Assembly (NCBI RefSeq): GCF_001437155.1
Contig: NZ_JQAR01000001.1
Location: 124,001 to 188,000, forward strand
Direction: 5' to 3'
DNA: 64,000 nucleotides
Origin: Liquorilactobacillus mali
GTDB taxonomy: Bacteria > Bacillota > Bacilli > Lactobacillales > Lactobacillaceae
The number at the start of each line of letters is the position of its first letter. The stretch's first letter is position 1. The notes under the pieces were generated by a model, which was given only the letters and a program-made list of their open reading frames with translations, had not been told where the DNA came from and did not search any database. Made by a program: the position numbers and the translations under genes. Below, piece by piece: positions 36,424-47,550 of this stretch.

Positions 36424-37611
36424 ATGGCAAAAGAACATTACGAAAGAACAAAACCCCATGTAAACATCGGTACAATTGGACACGTTGATCATGGGAAAAC
36501 AACTTTAACTGCTGCAATTTCAAAGGTTTTGGCTGACAAAGGTTTGGCTGAACAACAAGACTTTGCAACAATCGATGCAGCTCCAGAAGAGCGTGAGCGT
36601 GGTATTACAATCAATACTGCTCATATCGAATACGAGACAGAAAAGCGTCACTACGCTCATATTGATGCCCCAGGACATGCTGATTACGTTAAGAACATGA
36701 TTACTGGTGCTGCTCAAATGGATGGTGCTATCCTTGTTGTTGCTGCAACAGATGGTCCTATGCCACAAACACGTGAACATATCTTACTTGCACGCCAGGT
36801 TGGTGTTGAATATCTTGTTGTCTTCTTAAACAAGTGTGACTTGGTTGATGATGAAGAATTGTTAGACTTAGTTGAGATGGAAGTTCGTGAATTATTAAGC
36901 GAATATGATTTCCCTGGTGATGATATTCCTGTTATCCGTGGTTCAGCTCTTAAAGCTCTTGAAGGTGATCCAGAGGCTGTTGCTAAGATTGAAGAATTGA
37001 TGGATACAGTTGATGAATATATCCCAACTCCAGTTCGTCCTACAGACAAACCATTCTTGATGCCTGTTGAAGATGTATTTACGATTACTGGTCGTGGTAC
37101 TGTTGCTTCTGGACGTATTGATCGTGGTGTTGTTAAAGTTGGTGACGAAGTCGAAATCGTTGGATTGAGAGATGCACCATTGAAGACAACTATTACTGGT
37201 CTTGAAATGTTCCGTAAGACTCTTGATGAAGGTGAAGCTGGAGATAACGTTGGTGCATTGCTTCGTGGTATTAACCGTGATCAAATCGAACGTGGACAAG
37301 TTCTTGCAGCTCCTGGTTCTATTGAGACTCATAAGAAGTTCAAGGGTGAAGTTTATGTCTTGAGCAAGGAAGAAGGAGGACGTCATACTCCATTCTTCTC
37401 AAATTATCGTCCTCAATTCTACTTCCATACAACTGATGTTACGGGTGTTATCGAATTACCAGAAGGTGTAGAAATGGTTATGCCTGGTGATAACGTTACA
37501 TTTACAGTTGAATTGATCGCTCCAGTTGCTATCGAAAAAGGTCTTAAATTCACAGTTCGTGAAGGTGGACGTACTGTTGGTGCTGGTGTTGTTTCAGAAA
37601 TTGACGATTAA
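36424..37611 (+). CDS. tuf: Elongation factor Tu
   Basis: The 395-residue GTPase delivers aminoacyl-tRNA to the ribosome. It has GHVDHGKTT (residues 19-27), the [12 protein letters not shown] switch II region and NKCD. Start ATG 36424 gives [14 protein letters not shown] after AGGAGGT; the frame opens nine codons earlier. Codon use is strongly biased (Arg almost always CGT), as expected for a highly expressed gene. Two promoters precede it and a perfect terminator follows. Confidence 0.98.
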   Translation: MAKEHYERTKPHVNIGTIGHVDHGKTTLTAAISKVLADKGLAEQQDFATIDAAPEERERGITINTAHIEYETEKRHYAHIDAPGHADYVKNMITGAAQMDGAILVVAATDGPMPQTREHILLARQVGVEYLVVFLNKCDLVDDEELLDLVEMEVRELLSEYDFPGDDIPVIRGSALKALEGDPEAVAKIEELMDTVDEYIPTPVRPTDKPFLMPVEDVFTITGRGTVASGRIDRGVVKVGDEVEIVGLRDAPLKTTITGLEMFRKTLDEGEAGDNVGALLRGINRDQIERGQVLAAPGSIETHKKFKGEVYVLSKEEGGRHTPFFSNYRPQFYFHTTDVTGVIELPEGVEMVMPGDNVTFTVELIAPVAIEKGLKFTVREGGRTVGAGVVSEIDD

Positions 37612-37620
37612 TTTTTGTGA

Positions 37621-37652
37621 AAAAAACTCGGATTTTTCCGAGTTTTTTTTTT
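37621..37652 (+). terminator. Terminator after tuf
   Basis: AAAACTCGGA (37623-37632) and TCCGAGTTTT (37637-37646) pair perfectly with a four-base loop, followed by T. Confidence 0.92.
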
Positions 37653-37709
37653 AGAAAAATAACTTAACAACAAAATAATTGGTATGTAAAGCTTTTTTTA
37701 GTGTAATTG

Positions 37710-37738
37710 TTTACAATTTGATGTAACTAAGGTACACT
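37710..37738 (+). promoter_or_regulatory. Promoter for tig
   Basis: TTTACA (37710-37715) and TACACT (37733-37738), 17-base spacing, 57 bases before the ATG. Confidence 0.62.
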
Positions 37739-37795
37739 AATTTAGTATGCAATTGTTAAATTGGTTGTACAAAATTATCGTGCGGAGGGAAAATA

Positions 37796-39106
37796 ATGTC
37801 TGCAAAATGGGAAAAACAAAGTGAAAATACAGGAAAGTTAACTTTCAAAATTTCACAAGATAAAATTAAAGAGGGCTTAGATGTAGCTTTCAATCGTGTT
37901 AAAAAAGATTTAAATGTTCCAGGATTCCGTAAGGGTAAAGTTCCTCGTCAAATTTTTAACAGAATGTATGGTGAAGAAGCACTTTATCAAGAAGCTTTGA
38001 ATGTTTTATTGCAAGATGCATATTCTGACGCTGTAAGTGAAACAAAGATTAAACCAGTTGGCCAACCAAATGTCGATGTTGAAAGCCTTGAAAAGGGCAA
38101 GCCATGGGTGTTGACAGCAGAAGTTTCAGTTGAGCCAGAAGTTGAAGTTGGTGACTATAAGGGTCTTGAAGTTACACCACATTCGACACGAGTTCTTGTG
38201 GCAGATATTGAAGCTAAATTAGAAGAATTGCGTCAACAACAAGCTGAACTTGTACTTAAAGAAGACGAAGCTGCTGAAAAAGGCGATACTGTTGTTATTG
38301 ATTTTGAAGGTAAAGTTGACGGTGTTGCTTTTGACGGTGGTAAGGCCGAAAATCATTCTCTTGAATTGGGTTCAAACTCCTTTATTCCTGGATTTGAAGA
38401 TCAATTAGTTGGTCATAAATCTGGAGAGGATGTAACTGTAACTGTTACGTTCCCAGAAGATTATCAAGCTGAAGATTTGCAAGGTAAAGAAGCAGTTTTT
38501 GATGTCAAAATTCATGAAGTTAAGTCTAAGCAACTTCCAGAATTAGACGATGATTTTGCTAAGGATGTTGACGAAGAAGTCGATACTTTGGAAGAATTAA
38601 AAGCTAAGATTAAAGAAGAATTAAAGGAACAAAAAGTTGCTGACGCAAAGTCGAAGATTCAAGATGAAGCTATTGACATTGCTGTTAATAACTCAAAAAT
38701 TGGTGATATTCCAGCTGAAATGATTGAAGACGATGTCCATCGTCAAATTGAACAGTATATGGCAGGAATGCAACAACAAGGTATTACTCCAGAGATGTAC
38801 TATAAGATTACAGGTACTTCAGAAGATGATTTGCACAAGCAGTTTGAGAAAGATTCTGAGAAACGTGTAAAGACTAACTTAGTTCTTGAGGCTATTGTAG
38901 CCAAAGAAGATATCGAGATTAGTGACCAAGAAGTTGCTAAAGAGATTAAGAAGTTGGCAGAACAATATGGTATGGAAGAATCTGCAGTACGTTCAGCACT
39001 AAGCGATGAAATGTTAAAACATGATATTGCAGTGCGCAAAGTGGTTGAAGAAATTACTGATTCTGCTAAGCAAACTCGTGAAAAGAAAGAAACAAAAGGC
39101 AAATAA
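37796..39106 (+). CDS. tig: Trigger factor
   Basis: The 436-residue ribosome-bound chaperone and peptidyl-prolyl isomerase has an N-terminal ribosome-binding domain with the PGFRKGKVP signature near residue 41. A PPIase domain follows (about 160-245; [14 protein letters not shown]), then a helical C-terminal chaperone domain ending in a Lys/Glu-rich tail. CGGAGGG precedes the ATG. It is monocistronic with its own promoter and terminator; clpX follows, as in most Bacilli. Confidence 0.97.
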   Translation: MSAKWEKQSENTGKLTFKISQDKIKEGLDVAFNRVKKDLNVPGFRKGKVPRQIFNRMYGEEALYQEALNVLLQDAYSDAVSETKIKPVGQPNVDVESLEKGKPWVLTAEVSVEPEVEVGDYKGLEVTPHSTRVLVADIEAKLEELRQQQAELVLKEDEAAEKGDTVVIDFEGKVDGVAFDGGKAENHSLELGSNSFIPGFEDQLVGHKSGEDVTVTVTFPEDYQAEDLQGKEAVFDVKIHEVKSKQLPELDDDFAKDVDEEVDTLEELKAKIKEELKEQKVADAKSKIQDEAIDIAVNNSKIGDIPAEMIEDDVHRQIEQYMAGMQQQGITPEMYYKITGTSEDDLHKQFEKDSEKRVKTNLVLEAIVAKEDIEISDQEVAKEIKKLAEQYGMEESAVRSALSDEMLKHDIAVRKVVEEITDSAKQTREKKETKGK

Positions 39107-39134
39107 TTTTTTACGAATTATACATGATTAGCGA

Positions 39135-39174
39135 GGGGCTGCCCCAAAACAACGGTTTTGGCACGGCCCTTTTG
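39135..39174 (+). terminator. Terminator after tig (family A hairpin)
   Basis: GGGCTG..CCAAAAC pairs with GTTTTGG..CGGCCC around a small internal loop, followed by TTTT. Confidence 0.82.
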
Positions 39175-39241
39175 TGTTGAGTGGGTAATGACAATATTTT
39201 TAATTGAATAGAGAAAGATAAATATGAATGAGGTAAAGTCA

Positions 39242-39270
39242 TCGACAAAAGTTGCTAGCACGTATATAAT
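39242..39270 (+). promoter_or_regulatory. Promoter for clpX
   Basis: TCGACA (39242-39247) and TATAAT (39265-39270), 17-base spacing. No CtsR heptad repeat is visible. Confidence 0.6.
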
Positions 39271-39325
39271 TGTTGAATGATTAGGAGCCTATGGGAAATT
39301 AAGTCGCAATTTTAGGGGGCTAAAT

Positions 39326-40573
39326 ATGTTTGAAAATACAGATAGCAATGAACCTGTGATGTGTTCTTTTTGTGGTAAGTCACAGGATCAGGTAAAGAAG
39401 ATTGTTGCGGGACCCGGTGTTTATATCTGTAATGAGTGTATTGATTTATGCAAAGAAATTATAGATGAAGAATTTAGAGATCAGGTAACGGAAGAACTAA
39501 CAGATGTACCTAAACCACGTGAAATAGTTGATATTTTGAATCAGTATGTTATTGGACAGGAACAAGCAAAGAAAACTTTGGCGGTTGCTGTATATAATCA
39601 TTATAAGCGAGTTAATGCTTCCCTTGAAGATGATGAAAGTGAGACTGAATTGCAAAAAAGCAATATTTGTTTAGTAGGTCCAACTGGGTCAGGAAAGACT
39701 TTCTTAGCACAGAGTTTAGCAAAGATATTGCAAGTTCCATTTGCAATTGCGGATGCTACAACTTTAACTGAAGCTGGATATGTAGGAGAAGATGTTGAGA
39801 ATATCCTTCTTAAGTTACTGCAAAGTGCTGACTTTGATGTCGAGCGTGCAGAACGTGGAATTATTTATATCGATGAGATTGATAAAATCGCTAAAAAAAG
39901 TGAGAATGTTTCAATAACACGTGATGTTTCAGGCGAGGGAGTCCAGCAAGCTTTGCTCAAGATACTTGAAGGAACCATTGCTAATGTTCCACCTCAGGGT
40001 GGACGTAAGCACCCACAGCAGGAATTTATCCAGATTGATACTACGAATATTTTATTTATTGTTGGTGGTGCGTTTGATGGAATTGAAACAATGGTAAAAA
40101 ATCGTTTAGGCGATAAGACTATTGGCTTTGGTGTCGATTCAACGAATAACTACAATGACCAAGCAAGCTTGATGCAGCAAATTATTCCTGAAGACTTGTT
40201 GAAATTCGGATTGATTCCAGAATTCATTGGACGATTACCTATTTTATCGGCCTTGGAAAAGTTAACAGAAGAAGACCTGATAAGAATTTTGACAGAGCCG
40301 AAAAACGCATTGGTAAAGCAATATAGCAGGCTACTTGAACTTGATAACGTCAAACTTAAATTTGATAAGGATGCTCTTAAGGAAATAGCTCATCTAGCTA
40401 TTGAGCGTAACACAGGGGCTCGTGGTTTACGCTCAATCGTTGAGAATACAATGAGAGACGTAATGTTTGAGATCCCTAGTCGTAGCGATGTTTCACAAGT
40501 AATCATCAATAAGGCAAGTGTCGATGGTAATAAGATGCCAGAGCTTATTTTAGACGATAAACAGGTTTCATAA
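39326..40573 (+). CDS. clpX: ATP-dependent Clp protease ATPase subunit ClpX
   Basis: The 415-residue AAA+ unfoldase feeds substrates to ClpP. It has an N-terminal zinc-binding domain with C13, C16, C35 and C38, Walker A GPTGSGKT (K125), Walker [10 protein letters not shown] and an RGLRSIVE sensor region. An IGF-type loop for ClpP docking is expected near IGFGVD. AGGGGG precedes the ATG. In many Bacilli engB/ysxC follows clpX; here the next gene is gnd, after a terminator. Confidence 0.97.
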   Translation: MFENTDSNEPVMCSFCGKSQDQVKKIVAGPGVYICNECIDLCKEIIDEEFRDQVTEELTDVPKPREIVDILNQYVIGQEQAKKTLAVAVYNHYKRVNASLEDDESETELQKSNICLVGPTGSGKTFLAQSLAKILQVPFAIADATTLTEAGYVGEDVENILLKLLQSADFDVERAERGIIYIDEIDKIAKKSENVSITRDVSGEGVQQALLKILEGTIANVPPQGGRKHPQQEFIQIDTTNILFIVGGAFDGIETMVKNRLGDKTIGFGVDSTNNYNDQASLMQQIIPEDLLKFGLIPEFIGRLPILSALEKLTEEDLIRILTEPKNALVKQYSRLLELDNVKLKFDKDALKEIAHLAIERNTGARGLRSIVENTMRDVMFEIPSRSDVSQVIINKASVDGNKMPELILDDKQVS

Positions 40574-40584
40574 GAATGGTTGAG

Positions 40585-40620
40585 AGGGACTGTACCATGG
40601 TAGATAATGGTACAGTCCCT
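40585..40620 (+). terminator. Terminator after clpX
   Basis: AGGGACTGTACCAT (40585-40598) and ATGGTACAGTCCCT (40607-40620) are perfectly complementary; the T tract is short (TTGTTG). Confidence 0.75.
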
Positions 40621-40851
40621 TTGTTGAATGTGTACCGATGATTTTAAAGGGCCAAAGTACCTTTAATTAGCTTAGAATTATTCGTGATCATAGGACACGA
40701 AGCTCGCAATTTTAAATTAGAAGTTAAATATTACTAAATTACGGTACACAATCTTTTCCATATTAATAGATTTAAAATGTGGCAACGTCTTTATCTTTTA
40801 AGTTGTTTTTGGTAACATTAGGAGAGAATATTATTTGTAGGAGGTTTAATA

Positions 40852-42273
40852 ATGAATAAACCACAAATCGGTGTAGTCGGAATGGCTGTGATGGGAAAAA
40901 ACTTGGCTTTGAATATTGAAAGTCGAGGTTATAGTGTTGCAATTTACAATAGAACTGGTTCAAAGACGGAAAAGGTCGTTGCTGACCATCCAGATTTGAA
41001 ACTTGTACCTAGTTATAATATTGAAGACTTTGTTGCCTCACTTGAGACTCCTAGACGAATTATTATGATGATTAAAGCTGGAGCTCCGACAGATGGATTG
41101 ATTAAACAGCTTTTACCGCATTTGAGCCAAGGCGATGTGTTAATTGATGGTGGAAATACCTTTTTTGAAGACACGATGCGCAGAAATGCAGTGTTGGATG
41201 AATCTGGTATTAACTTTATTGGTATGGGTGTCTCTGGTGGTGAGAAGGGTGCTCTTGAAGGCCCGTCATTGATGCCAGGTGGACAAGTAGAGGCTTATAA
41301 GCTTGTTGAGCCGATTTTGAATAAGATTGCCGCTAAGGCTGAGGATGGGACTCCTTGTGTAACTTATATTGGGCCAAATGGAGCAGGGCACTATGTAAAA
41401 ATGGTTCATAATGGGATTGAATATGGTGACATGGAGCTAATCTCGGAAAGTTATAACCTGTTGAGGAATGTCCTTGGACTTGGAGTTAATGATATTGCTG
41501 ATATTTTTAACGACTGGAACAAAGGTGAACTTGACAGTTACTTGATGTCTATTACTGCAGAAATCTTAACACGTGAAGATGATTTGGGAACTGGCAAGCC
41601 AATTGTTGACGTTATTCTTGATCGTGCTGGCAACAAAGGGACAGGTAAGTGGAGTTCACAGAGTGCACTTGAGCTTGGTGTACCACAATCATTGATTACT
41701 GAATCTGTATACGCAAGATATATTTCTGCTTTGAAAGACGAACGTGTTGCGGCTAGCAAAGTTTTGCAGGGACCAGATTTTGATTCAACAAAACTTGATA
41801 AGAAAGCTTTGGTTGAAAAAATTAGGGAAGCTTTGTATTTTAGCAAAATTATGAGTTATGCACAAGGATTCGAGCAAATGCGTGTTGCTTCAGAACATTA
41901 TGATTGGAATCTTAAGTATGGCGAATTAGCAATGATCTGGCGTGAAGGATGCATTATTCGTGCGCAATTCTTACAAAAAATTACAGATGCATTTAACAAA
42001 AATGACAAATTAAACAACTTAATGCTGGATCCTTATTTCAAGGAAATTACTGATAAGTATCAAGCAGCTGTTCGCGAAATTGTAGCATTGGCTGTTCAAG
42101 CAGGAGTTGCCGTTCCAGCATTTACTGCGGCAATTACTTACTTTGATCAATATAGATCGGCCAGCTTACCAGCCAATATCGTTCAAGCACAACGTGATTA
42201 CTTTGGAGCACATACTTATGAAAGAACTGATAAAGAGGGTATATTCCATTATGAATGGTATCACGAAGAATAA
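40852..42273 (+). CDS. gnd: 6-phosphogluconate dehydrogenase (decarboxylating)
   Basis: The 473-residue enzyme oxidises 6-phosphogluconate to ribulose 5-phosphate and CO2, in the pentose-phosphate or phosphoketolase route. It has the NAD(P)-binding [12 protein letters not shown] near residue 10, the substrate motif [19 protein letters not shown] (residues 128-146) and the catalytic HNGIEYGDM region. TAGGAGG precedes the ATG. Length and motifs are those of the standard long form. It is followed by a terminator and the two-component genes. Confidence 0.97.
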   Translation: MNKPQIGVVGMAVMGKNLALNIESRGYSVAIYNRTGSKTEKVVADHPDLKLVPSYNIEDFVASLETPRRIIMMIKAGAPTDGLIKQLLPHLSQGDVLIDGGNTFFEDTMRRNAVLDESGINFIGMGVSGGEKGALEGPSLMPGGQVEAYKLVEPILNKIAAKAEDGTPCVTYIGPNGAGHYVKMVHNGIEYGDMELISESYNLLRNVLGLGVNDIADIFNDWNKGELDSYLMSITAEILTREDDLGTGKPIVDVILDRAGNKGTGKWSSQSALELGVPQSLITESVYARYISALKDERVAASKVLQGPDFDSTKLDKKALVEKIREALYFSKIMSYAQGFEQMRVASEHYDWNLKYGELAMIWREGCIIRAQFLQKITDAFNKNDKLNNLMLDPYFKEITDKYQAAVREIVALAVQAGVAVPAFTAAITYFDQYRSASLPANIVQAQRDYFGAHTYERTDKEGIFHYEWYHEE

Positions 42274-42315
42274 ATTGTCTAACAGATAGTAGGATTGTTA
42301 TATGCAGGCAATGTC

Positions 42316-42354
42316 AAAAAACGATAGATTTCTAAATAAATCTATCGATTTTTT
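42316..42354 (+). terminator. Terminator after gnd
   Basis: CGATAGATTT (42322-42331) and AAATCTATCG (42338-42347) pair perfectly, flanked by A and T tracts. Confidence 0.88.
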
Positions 42355-42470
42355 GTGCATTATTAAAAAATAAAGTTATCAAAGAAGTGCGGAATGGTTG
42401 CTTTTGTGTTAGATTATTGTTAAATAAAAAAATTATAATATTATTATTTAATTTTCTAGGAGAGTGGATT

Positions 42471-43157
42471 ATGAATCGAATACTGATTATTGAAGATGAA
42501 AAAAATCTTGCAAGGTTTGTGGAACTTGAATTACAACATGAAGGTTATGAGACAGAGGTTCATTATAATGGGCGGACAGGACTGGATGCTGCATTAGAGA
42601 GTGATTGGGATGCCATTTTACTAGATTTGATGTTGCCCGAACTAAATGGACTTGAAGTTTGCCGCCGTGTTAGACAAACAAAAAATACACCGATAATTAT
42701 GATGACAGCTAGAGACTCAGTGATCGATAGAGTATCAGGCCTTGATCATGGAGCAGATGATTACATCGTTAAGCCTTTTGCAATTGAAGAATTATTAGCA
42801 CGCTTACGTGCATTGCTTCGCAGAATTGATATTGAAAGCGAACAAAATGCTTCTAAGCAAACGAAGGTAACATACCGTGATCTAACAGTTGAGAAGGAGA
42901 ATCGCATAGTTCGTCGTGGTGATGAAATTATTGAACTTACCAAGAGAGAATATGAGTTGCTTTTGGCTTTAATGGAGAACGTTAATGTTGTTCTTGCTCG
43001 GGATGTCTTGCTGAAGAAGGTTTGGGGCTACGAGTCACAAATTGAAACAAACGTAGTTGATGTTTATATCCGCTACCTACGTAATAAAATTGATCGACCA
43101 GATGAAGAAAGTTATATTCAAACTGTTCGAGGTACAGGGTACGTGATGCGTTCGTGA
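42471..43157 (+). CDS. OmpR-family response regulator (ArlR-like)
   Basis: The 228-residue protein has a receiver domain with acidic pocket E8-D9, phospho-acceptor D52 (in ILLDLMLPE) and lysine in DYIVKPF. A winged-helix DNA-binding domain follows (about 130-226; [22 protein letters not shown]). ATG 42471 follows AGGAG; the open frame upstream lacks a site. The partner kinase overlaps its stop (GTGA). The receiver pattern and gene order recall ArlR/CsrR regulators of envelope and surface genes. The sortase and nuclease downstream may be targets, which is inference. Confidence 0.93.
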   Translation: MNRILIIEDEKNLARFVELELQHEGYETEVHYNGRTGLDAALESDWDAILLDLMLPELNGLEVCRRVRQTKNTPIIMMTARDSVIDRVSGLDHGADDYIVKPFAIEELLARLRALLRRIDIESEQNASKQTKVTYRDLTVEKENRIVRRGDEIIELTKREYELLLALMENVNVVLARDVLLKKVWGYESQIETNVVDVYIRYLRNKIDRPDEESYIQTVRGTGYVMRS

Positions 43158-44701
43158 AAAAAAAGAAAAAAATTTTATTCAGAACCAGAAAAAAATCTAA
43201 AAAAGGGTTCTCAATTAAATTGAAATGGGCAATCGGTACCAGTATAGGTGTATTGTTTATTTTTGCGATTTTTGCAGTCTTATTGTTTCAGAGTTTCTCT
43301 AATCTAATGTTGCAGCAGGAAAGACAATATGCTAGCGATGCTGTAGCTGTAGCACAGAGCCGGTTATCGTCTTTAGAGAATGAATTAACAAATAGCAGTG
43401 CTAAACGTGAGTTAGGTTCAAATATTTCTACGGTTAAGCAGGAAAAAAATCGACCGACAAGTTTATATTCAGATTCTGTATTTGTCACACTGTCGCGTAA
43501 AAATATTGGTGTTGGAATTTATAATTTAAATGGCGAAGAAGTCTTCGCTTCAAGATCTTTACCGGTTAAGTTTAATATTAGTGATGATACTAATAGTACC
43601 GAGGTTCAAAAAGTTAAAGGTGTTAATATTCTTATAATTCGTAAACCTGTAGTTGCGAAGACTACACAAAAAGTAATTGGTTATATCCAAGTTACCAATC
43701 GCTTGAGCGATTATGATAATGCACGAGAAAAGTTGGGGTTGATATTCTTTGTATTTGGGATTACAGCTGCTATCGCAAGTGCAATGCTTGAGTATGCTTT
43801 GTCTGCTTGGTTATTACGACCAATTGATTTGATAAATGATACCATTGATAAGATTAATCAGGAAGATGAAGACGATCCAATTGCTGATATTAGAGTTCCG
43901 ATTAAGGCCGTTAAACGAAATGATGAACTATCTGATTTAAGTCAGCTTTTTAATGATATGCTTGATCGAATGCAACGATATATTGAACAACAACAGCAGT
44001 TTGTCGAAGATGTTTCTCATGAATTGAGAACCCCAGTTGCAATTGTTCAGGGCCACATGGAATTATTGAATCGGTGGGGGAAAGATGACCCAGAAGTCTT
44101 GGCTGAGTCAATTTCGGCCTCACTTCAAGAAATCAATCGAATGAAGAGTCTGGTTCAGGAGATGCTTGATTTATCGCGTGCTGAACAAGTTGAGATTCAA
44201 TACGGTAAAGAAGTTGCAGATGTCCGTGAAATTGTTTCGCAGGTTTATAATAACTTTAAGATGATTAAACCTGATTTCGTTTTCTTGCTTGATGATGATC
44301 TAAAGGGTAGAACACCAGTTAAGATATATCGTAATCATTTAGAGCAGGTACTGATCATTCTGATGGATAATGCTGTAAAGTACTCCAAGAATCGTAAAGA
44401 AGTACATCTATCGGTTTCAAGAGATCAAAGGTATGTGAATATTGCTATTCAAGATTTCGGAGAAGGTATTTCCAAGGAGAATATTCAGAAAGTCTTTGAT
44501 CGTTTTTACCGTGTTGATAAGGCTCGCAGTCGTGGAAAGGGCGGCAATGGCTTAGGACTTTCGATAGCTCAAAGGTTGATTGAAGGATATCATGGACAGA
44601 TTACGGTTGAGAGTGTGATTGAAAGGGGTTCGGTTTTTAGAATATCGTTACCCATTGCCAAAGAAGACGCTGTTAAAAAAAATGATAGTCTTGAAAAATA
44701 A
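43154..44701 (+). CDS. Sensor histidine kinase (ArlS-like)
   Basis: The 515-residue membrane kinase has a very basic N-terminus and TM1 at about residues 24-48. An extracellular sensor of about 145 residues follows, then TM2 at about 196-221, HAMP, HisKA with H289 (in DVSHELRTP), and an ATPase domain with N-box [16 protein letters not shown] and GNGLGLSIA. The start is GTG overlapping the regulator's stop, so the pair is coupled. The domain order matches ArlS. The sensor domain carries no known ligand motif that I can see. Confidence 0.93.
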   Translation: MKKKKKILFRTRKKSKKGFSIKLKWAIGTSIGVLFIFAIFAVLLFQSFSNLMLQQERQYASDAVAVAQSRLSSLENELTNSSAKRELGSNISTVKQEKNRPTSLYSDSVFVTLSRKNIGVGIYNLNGEEVFASRSLPVKFNISDDTNSTEVQKVKGVNILIIRKPVVAKTTQKVIGYIQVTNRLSDYDNAREKLGLIFFVFGITAAIASAMLEYALSAWLLRPIDLINDTIDKINQEDEDDPIADIRVPIKAVKRNDELSDLSQLFNDMLDRMQRYIEQQQQFVEDVSHELRTPVAIVQGHMELLNRWGKDDPEVLAESISASLQEINRMKSLVQEMLDLSRAEQVEIQYGKEVADVREIVSQVYNNFKMIKPDFVFLLDDDLKGRTPVKIYRNHLEQVLIILMDNAVKYSKNRKEVHLSVSRDQRYVNIAIQDFGEGISKENIQKVFDRFYRVDKARSRGKGGNGLGLSIAQRLIEGYHGQITVESVIERGSVFRISLPIAKEDAVKKNDSLEK

Positions 44702-44885
44702 ACAAATTTTTCTGATACTATTCAATTTAGAATTCATAAATCATCATGTTTCTTAAAAATGTTACTGTTGTAGTGGCTTTTTGAAATTAATGATTTATGA
44801 TTTTTTTTGTAAAAAATGTGTTTAATGATTTTTGGATAATCCTGATGCGATTAAATGCATTAGAAATGTGTTGGGTGAAGTAGTA

Positions 44886-44894
44886 TGCTATTAT
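44886..44894 (+). promoter_or_regulatory. Extended -10 promoter for sortase
   Basis: The sequence reads TGC-TATTAT (44886-44894), 42 bases before the sortase ATG; the -35 is not clear. Confidence 0.45.
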
Positions 44895-44935
44895 TTTAGG
44901 TATCAAAGAATTTGATAGGTTGGGGTTTTATAAAG

Positions 44936-45601
44936 ATGAAAAAAAAGATGATGTGGTTTATTGAGATTCTACTGGTAATAATCGGACTAGCATTGGTTTT
45001 TAATCAGCAAATTTCTGATATGCTAGTAAATAAAATGACAACAACTGATTTAAAAAAGAGTGTCAGCCAGAAACATTCAAAGGAGGGATCCTTTGATTTT
45101 AGTAAGGTTAAATCGGCTAGCGCATCGCGGGTCGTAAAGGCAAGTCTTACGTCAGAAAGTACTGGAATGATAGGAAAAATTGCAGTTCCTGCAGTTAACC
45201 TAAAGCTACCTATATTTTACGGGATTAGCAACAATAATTTATTACGCGGTGCTGGCACAATGAAGGCTAAACAAGAAATGGGTACTGGTAATTATGCTTT
45301 AGCAGGTCATCACATGAATAACCCCAATATTTTATTTTCGCCTTTAGCTAAGGCAAAAGTGGGAGATAAGGTATATTTGACAGATGGGAAAAAAGTATAT
45401 GTATACCAAATTAATGTACGTAAATCGATTAGTAAGTACCAGGTTCAGGTGATAGATGATGTGGCAGGTAAAAAGATGGTGACATTGATTACTTGTGATC
45501 CAATCAAGGGTGTTGCACACACTCCGCTTAGAATCTTATTACAAGGTAATTTACAAAAGGTTGAGAATGTAACAAAAAAGAATGCAAAGATGTTTGAATA
45601 A
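44936..45601 (+). CDS. srtA: Class A sortase
   Basis: The 221-residue transpeptidase anchors LPxTG-type surface proteins to peptidoglycan. It has an N-terminal membrane anchor (about 6-24). The catalytic triad is H125 (in LAGHHM), C187 (in TLITCD) and R199 (in TPLRIL). The TLxTC box and lack of an extra C-terminal helix fit class A housekeeping sortases. ATG 44936 is chosen over an upstream TTG. The ribosome site is weak (GGTTGGGG). No LPxTG substrate is encoded in this window. Confidence 0.94.
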   Translation: MKKKMMWFIEILLVIIGLALVFNQQISDMLVNKMTTTDLKKSVSQKHSKEGSFDFSKVKSASASRVVKASLTSESTGMIGKIAVPAVNLKLPIFYGISNNNLLRGAGTMKAKQEMGTGNYALAGHHMNNPNILFSPLAKAKVGDKVYLTDGKKVYVYQINVRKSISKYQVQVIDDVAGKKMVTLITCDPIKGVAHTPLRILLQGNLQKVENVTKKNAKMFE

Positions 45602-45698
45602 GTAAGTCGATTATTAAAAAAAAGTCTGAAGATGGGAAGCAAGCAATAAAAGAGATGAGGGTCGATTTTTTAATGTAGTCATAAATGGCTAGCAAAAG

Positions 45699-45745
45699 GA
45701 GATGTCACAAAACGATTGTTTTGTTGTAGGTCTCTTGTTTTTTAA
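45699..45745 (+). terminator. Terminator after sortase (family A hairpin)
   Basis: GAGAT..CACAAAAC pairs with GTTTTGTTG..GGTCTC, followed by TTGTTTTTT. Confidence 0.8.
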
Positions 45746-45822
45746 TTGGAGATGGTTTTTATTACAGGTACTTTTATATTGGTACCATGGCTTGAAATCT
45801 AATGAGTTGGGGATAGGAATAA

Positions 45823-46725
45823 GTGAGTAGAAGAAGAAAAACAAAAAATACACCGGTTTCTCTAGTAAGTATTTTAACAGTCGTAGTTGCACTCCTAATC
45901 GGATATGCAACTCAAACTAATGGTAACGATGAACATCGTGGAATTACTGGAAATACAACAACAAGCTCCGTTACCAGAAGTTATTCAAGCAATACGAGTT
46001 CGGCAGCAACAAGTTCTTCGTATTATTCGAGTTCAACAGGTAAGAACTCAGTTCCAAGTCAAACACTTGCAGAATCAGTATTATTGCAAGATGTAAGAAA
46101 AAAGTTAGGAAATAACATTGTTTGGAATAACGCAGGGGCCTTTGTTATTAATAACAATAAAACAACATTGAATGCAAATATTAGAAGCGCGCCTTATGCA
46201 ACAAACACAGTTGACAGTATGGGGAGACCAAATGTGGGTGATGCGTGGCTGAATAAGACAACAAGACAATATCGCAATAGGAATGAAACAAATGAGGGTG
46301 CGACTTCATGGAAGCCGGCCGGATTTAAACAGCTTTTAAATTTACAAGGTACATACAATCATGCTTATGATCGTGGACATCTACTCGGGTACGCTCTAGT
46401 AGGCGGAATTACCGGTTTTGATGCTTCTGAATCAAATCAACGTAATATAGCTACGCAGACTGCGTGGGCAAATGAAGCTGCAGCAAGCTACTCTACAGGG
46501 CAAAATTATTACGAAACGATTGTTAGGAAGGGGTTAGATCAAAATAAAAATATTCGCTATCGTGTTACTGATATCTACAGCGGTAAAAATATTATACCTT
46601 CCGGTGCACATATTGAGGCAAAATCAATGGATGGAACAATTGATTTTAATGTATTCATCCCAAATATACAAAGTGGGATAAAAATTAATTATGCAACAGG
46701 CGAAGCAATAATTCAGAAACAATGA
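45823..46725 (+). CDS. Membrane-anchored DNA/RNA non-specific endonuclease (EndA/NucA type)
   Basis: The 300-residue protein has an N-terminal anchor (about 13-29), a Ser/Thr-rich spacer (about 40-80) and a beta-beta-alpha metal nuclease domain. The catalytic motif is DRGH (residues 183-186), with metal-binding asparagine near N208 (ESNQRNIATQ). The layout is like pneumococcal EndA, the surface nuclease that degrades one strand during DNA uptake. GTG 45823 follows an AGGA site. Whether it serves competence, nutrition or biofilm DNA turnover cannot be told from sequence. Confidence 0.92.
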   Translation: MSRRRKTKNTPVSLVSILTVVVALLIGYATQTNGNDEHRGITGNTTTSSVTRSYSSNTSSAATSSSYYSSSTGKNSVPSQTLAESVLLQDVRKKLGNNIVWNNAGAFVINNNKTTLNANIRSAPYATNTVDSMGRPNVGDAWLNKTTRQYRNRNETNEGATSWKPAGFKQLLNLQGTYNHAYDRGHLLGYALVGGITGFDASESNQRNIATQTAWANEAAASYSTGQNYYETIVRKGLDQNKNIRYRVTDIYSGKNIIPSGAHIEAKSMDGTIDFNVFIPNIQSGIKINYATGEAIIQKQ

Positions 46726-46749
46726 TTTATTAGTAAAAAGGAGGATATA

Positions 46750-47433
46750 ATGAAAAAAATTATTCAAAAGGCGGGGTATCTCATAATTCTGTTGATTGGT
46801 TTTGGATTATGTATGCTACCTCAAGTTGGCCTGCTTTTACAACTAAAAAATAAAAATGAATTGATGCAATATTTTGGCTTTTTACTGACAATAATTATAT
46901 ATATCTTGGCCATCTGGTTAATTTTAAAATTACTGCAGAAAGTTACAGGGACAAAAATATTTAAGAGACATTCTGGTAGTTTTTTTAAGAAGTACCTAGC
47001 GGGAATGGGAATGTTGTTGTTTAGTGAATATATTTTGGGCATACTAAATTTTTTGTTTAATGGTGAAAATCAAACTGAAAATAATGCAGCAATCATGCAA
47101 TTATTTTCTCAACAAAATTCCGTTAAATTAACAATGGTGTTGATGGTAGTGGTCTTTGCTCCAATCTGTGAAGAATTGTTTTTTAGAGCACTAGTAATCA
47201 ACACTATCAAACTAAAGTTTTTCAATATTAATTGGGCAGCAGTCTTGATAAGTGGAATTCTTTTTGGGTTACTACATTCAAGTGATACGATTATTAGCGC
47301 ACTCATGTACGTTACGATGGGAGTTATTTTAGGAGCCATCTACGTGAAGTACGATAATATTAAGTTGAACATAGCAATCCATACTACTAATAATTTGATA
47401 GCACTCATTCCAATTTTAATGATGATTTGGTAA
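46750..47433 (+). CDS. CPBP family intramembrane metalloprotease
   Basis: The 227-residue protein has about six hydrophobic helices and the Abi/CPBP motifs: EELFFR (E141, E142, R146), a histidine in GLLHSS and HTTNN near the C-terminus. In lactobacilli such proteins are often linked to bacteriocin immunity or to prenyl-protein-like processing, but no bacteriocin gene is near. AAAGGAGG precedes the ATG. It follows the nuclease gene after 24 bases and is probably co-transcribed with it. Confidence 0.9.
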   Translation: MKKIIQKAGYLIILLIGFGLCMLPQVGLLLQLKNKNELMQYFGFLLTIIIYILAIWLILKLLQKVTGTKIFKRHSGSFFKKYLAGMGMLLFSEYILGILNFLFNGENQTENNAAIMQLFSQQNSVKLTMVLMVVVFAPICEELFFRALVINTIKLKFFNINWAAVLISGILFGLLHSSDTIISALMYVTMGVILGAIYVKYDNIKLNIAIHTTNNLIALIPILMMIW

Positions 47434-47496
47434 AAAATAGAAGCAGTTTTTTTGCTAAGTTAATAATTAAAATAGTCAAATTAGTAAATCGAAGTA

Positions 47497-47550
47497 ACAG
47501 GAGGAGGTTAGTCAAAAGCTAAATTTTGGCTTGGCTCCTCCTGTTATTTT
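47497..47550 (+). terminator. Terminator after CPBP gene (family B hairpin)
   Basis: AACAGGAGGAG...TCAAAA pairs with TTTTGG...CTCCTCCTGTT; the centre is the TCAAAA/TTTTGG core, followed by ATTTTAG. Confidence 0.85.

Noticed and set aside
39181-39325. CtsR operator before clpX
   Set aside because: No tandem GGTCAAA heptads are present.
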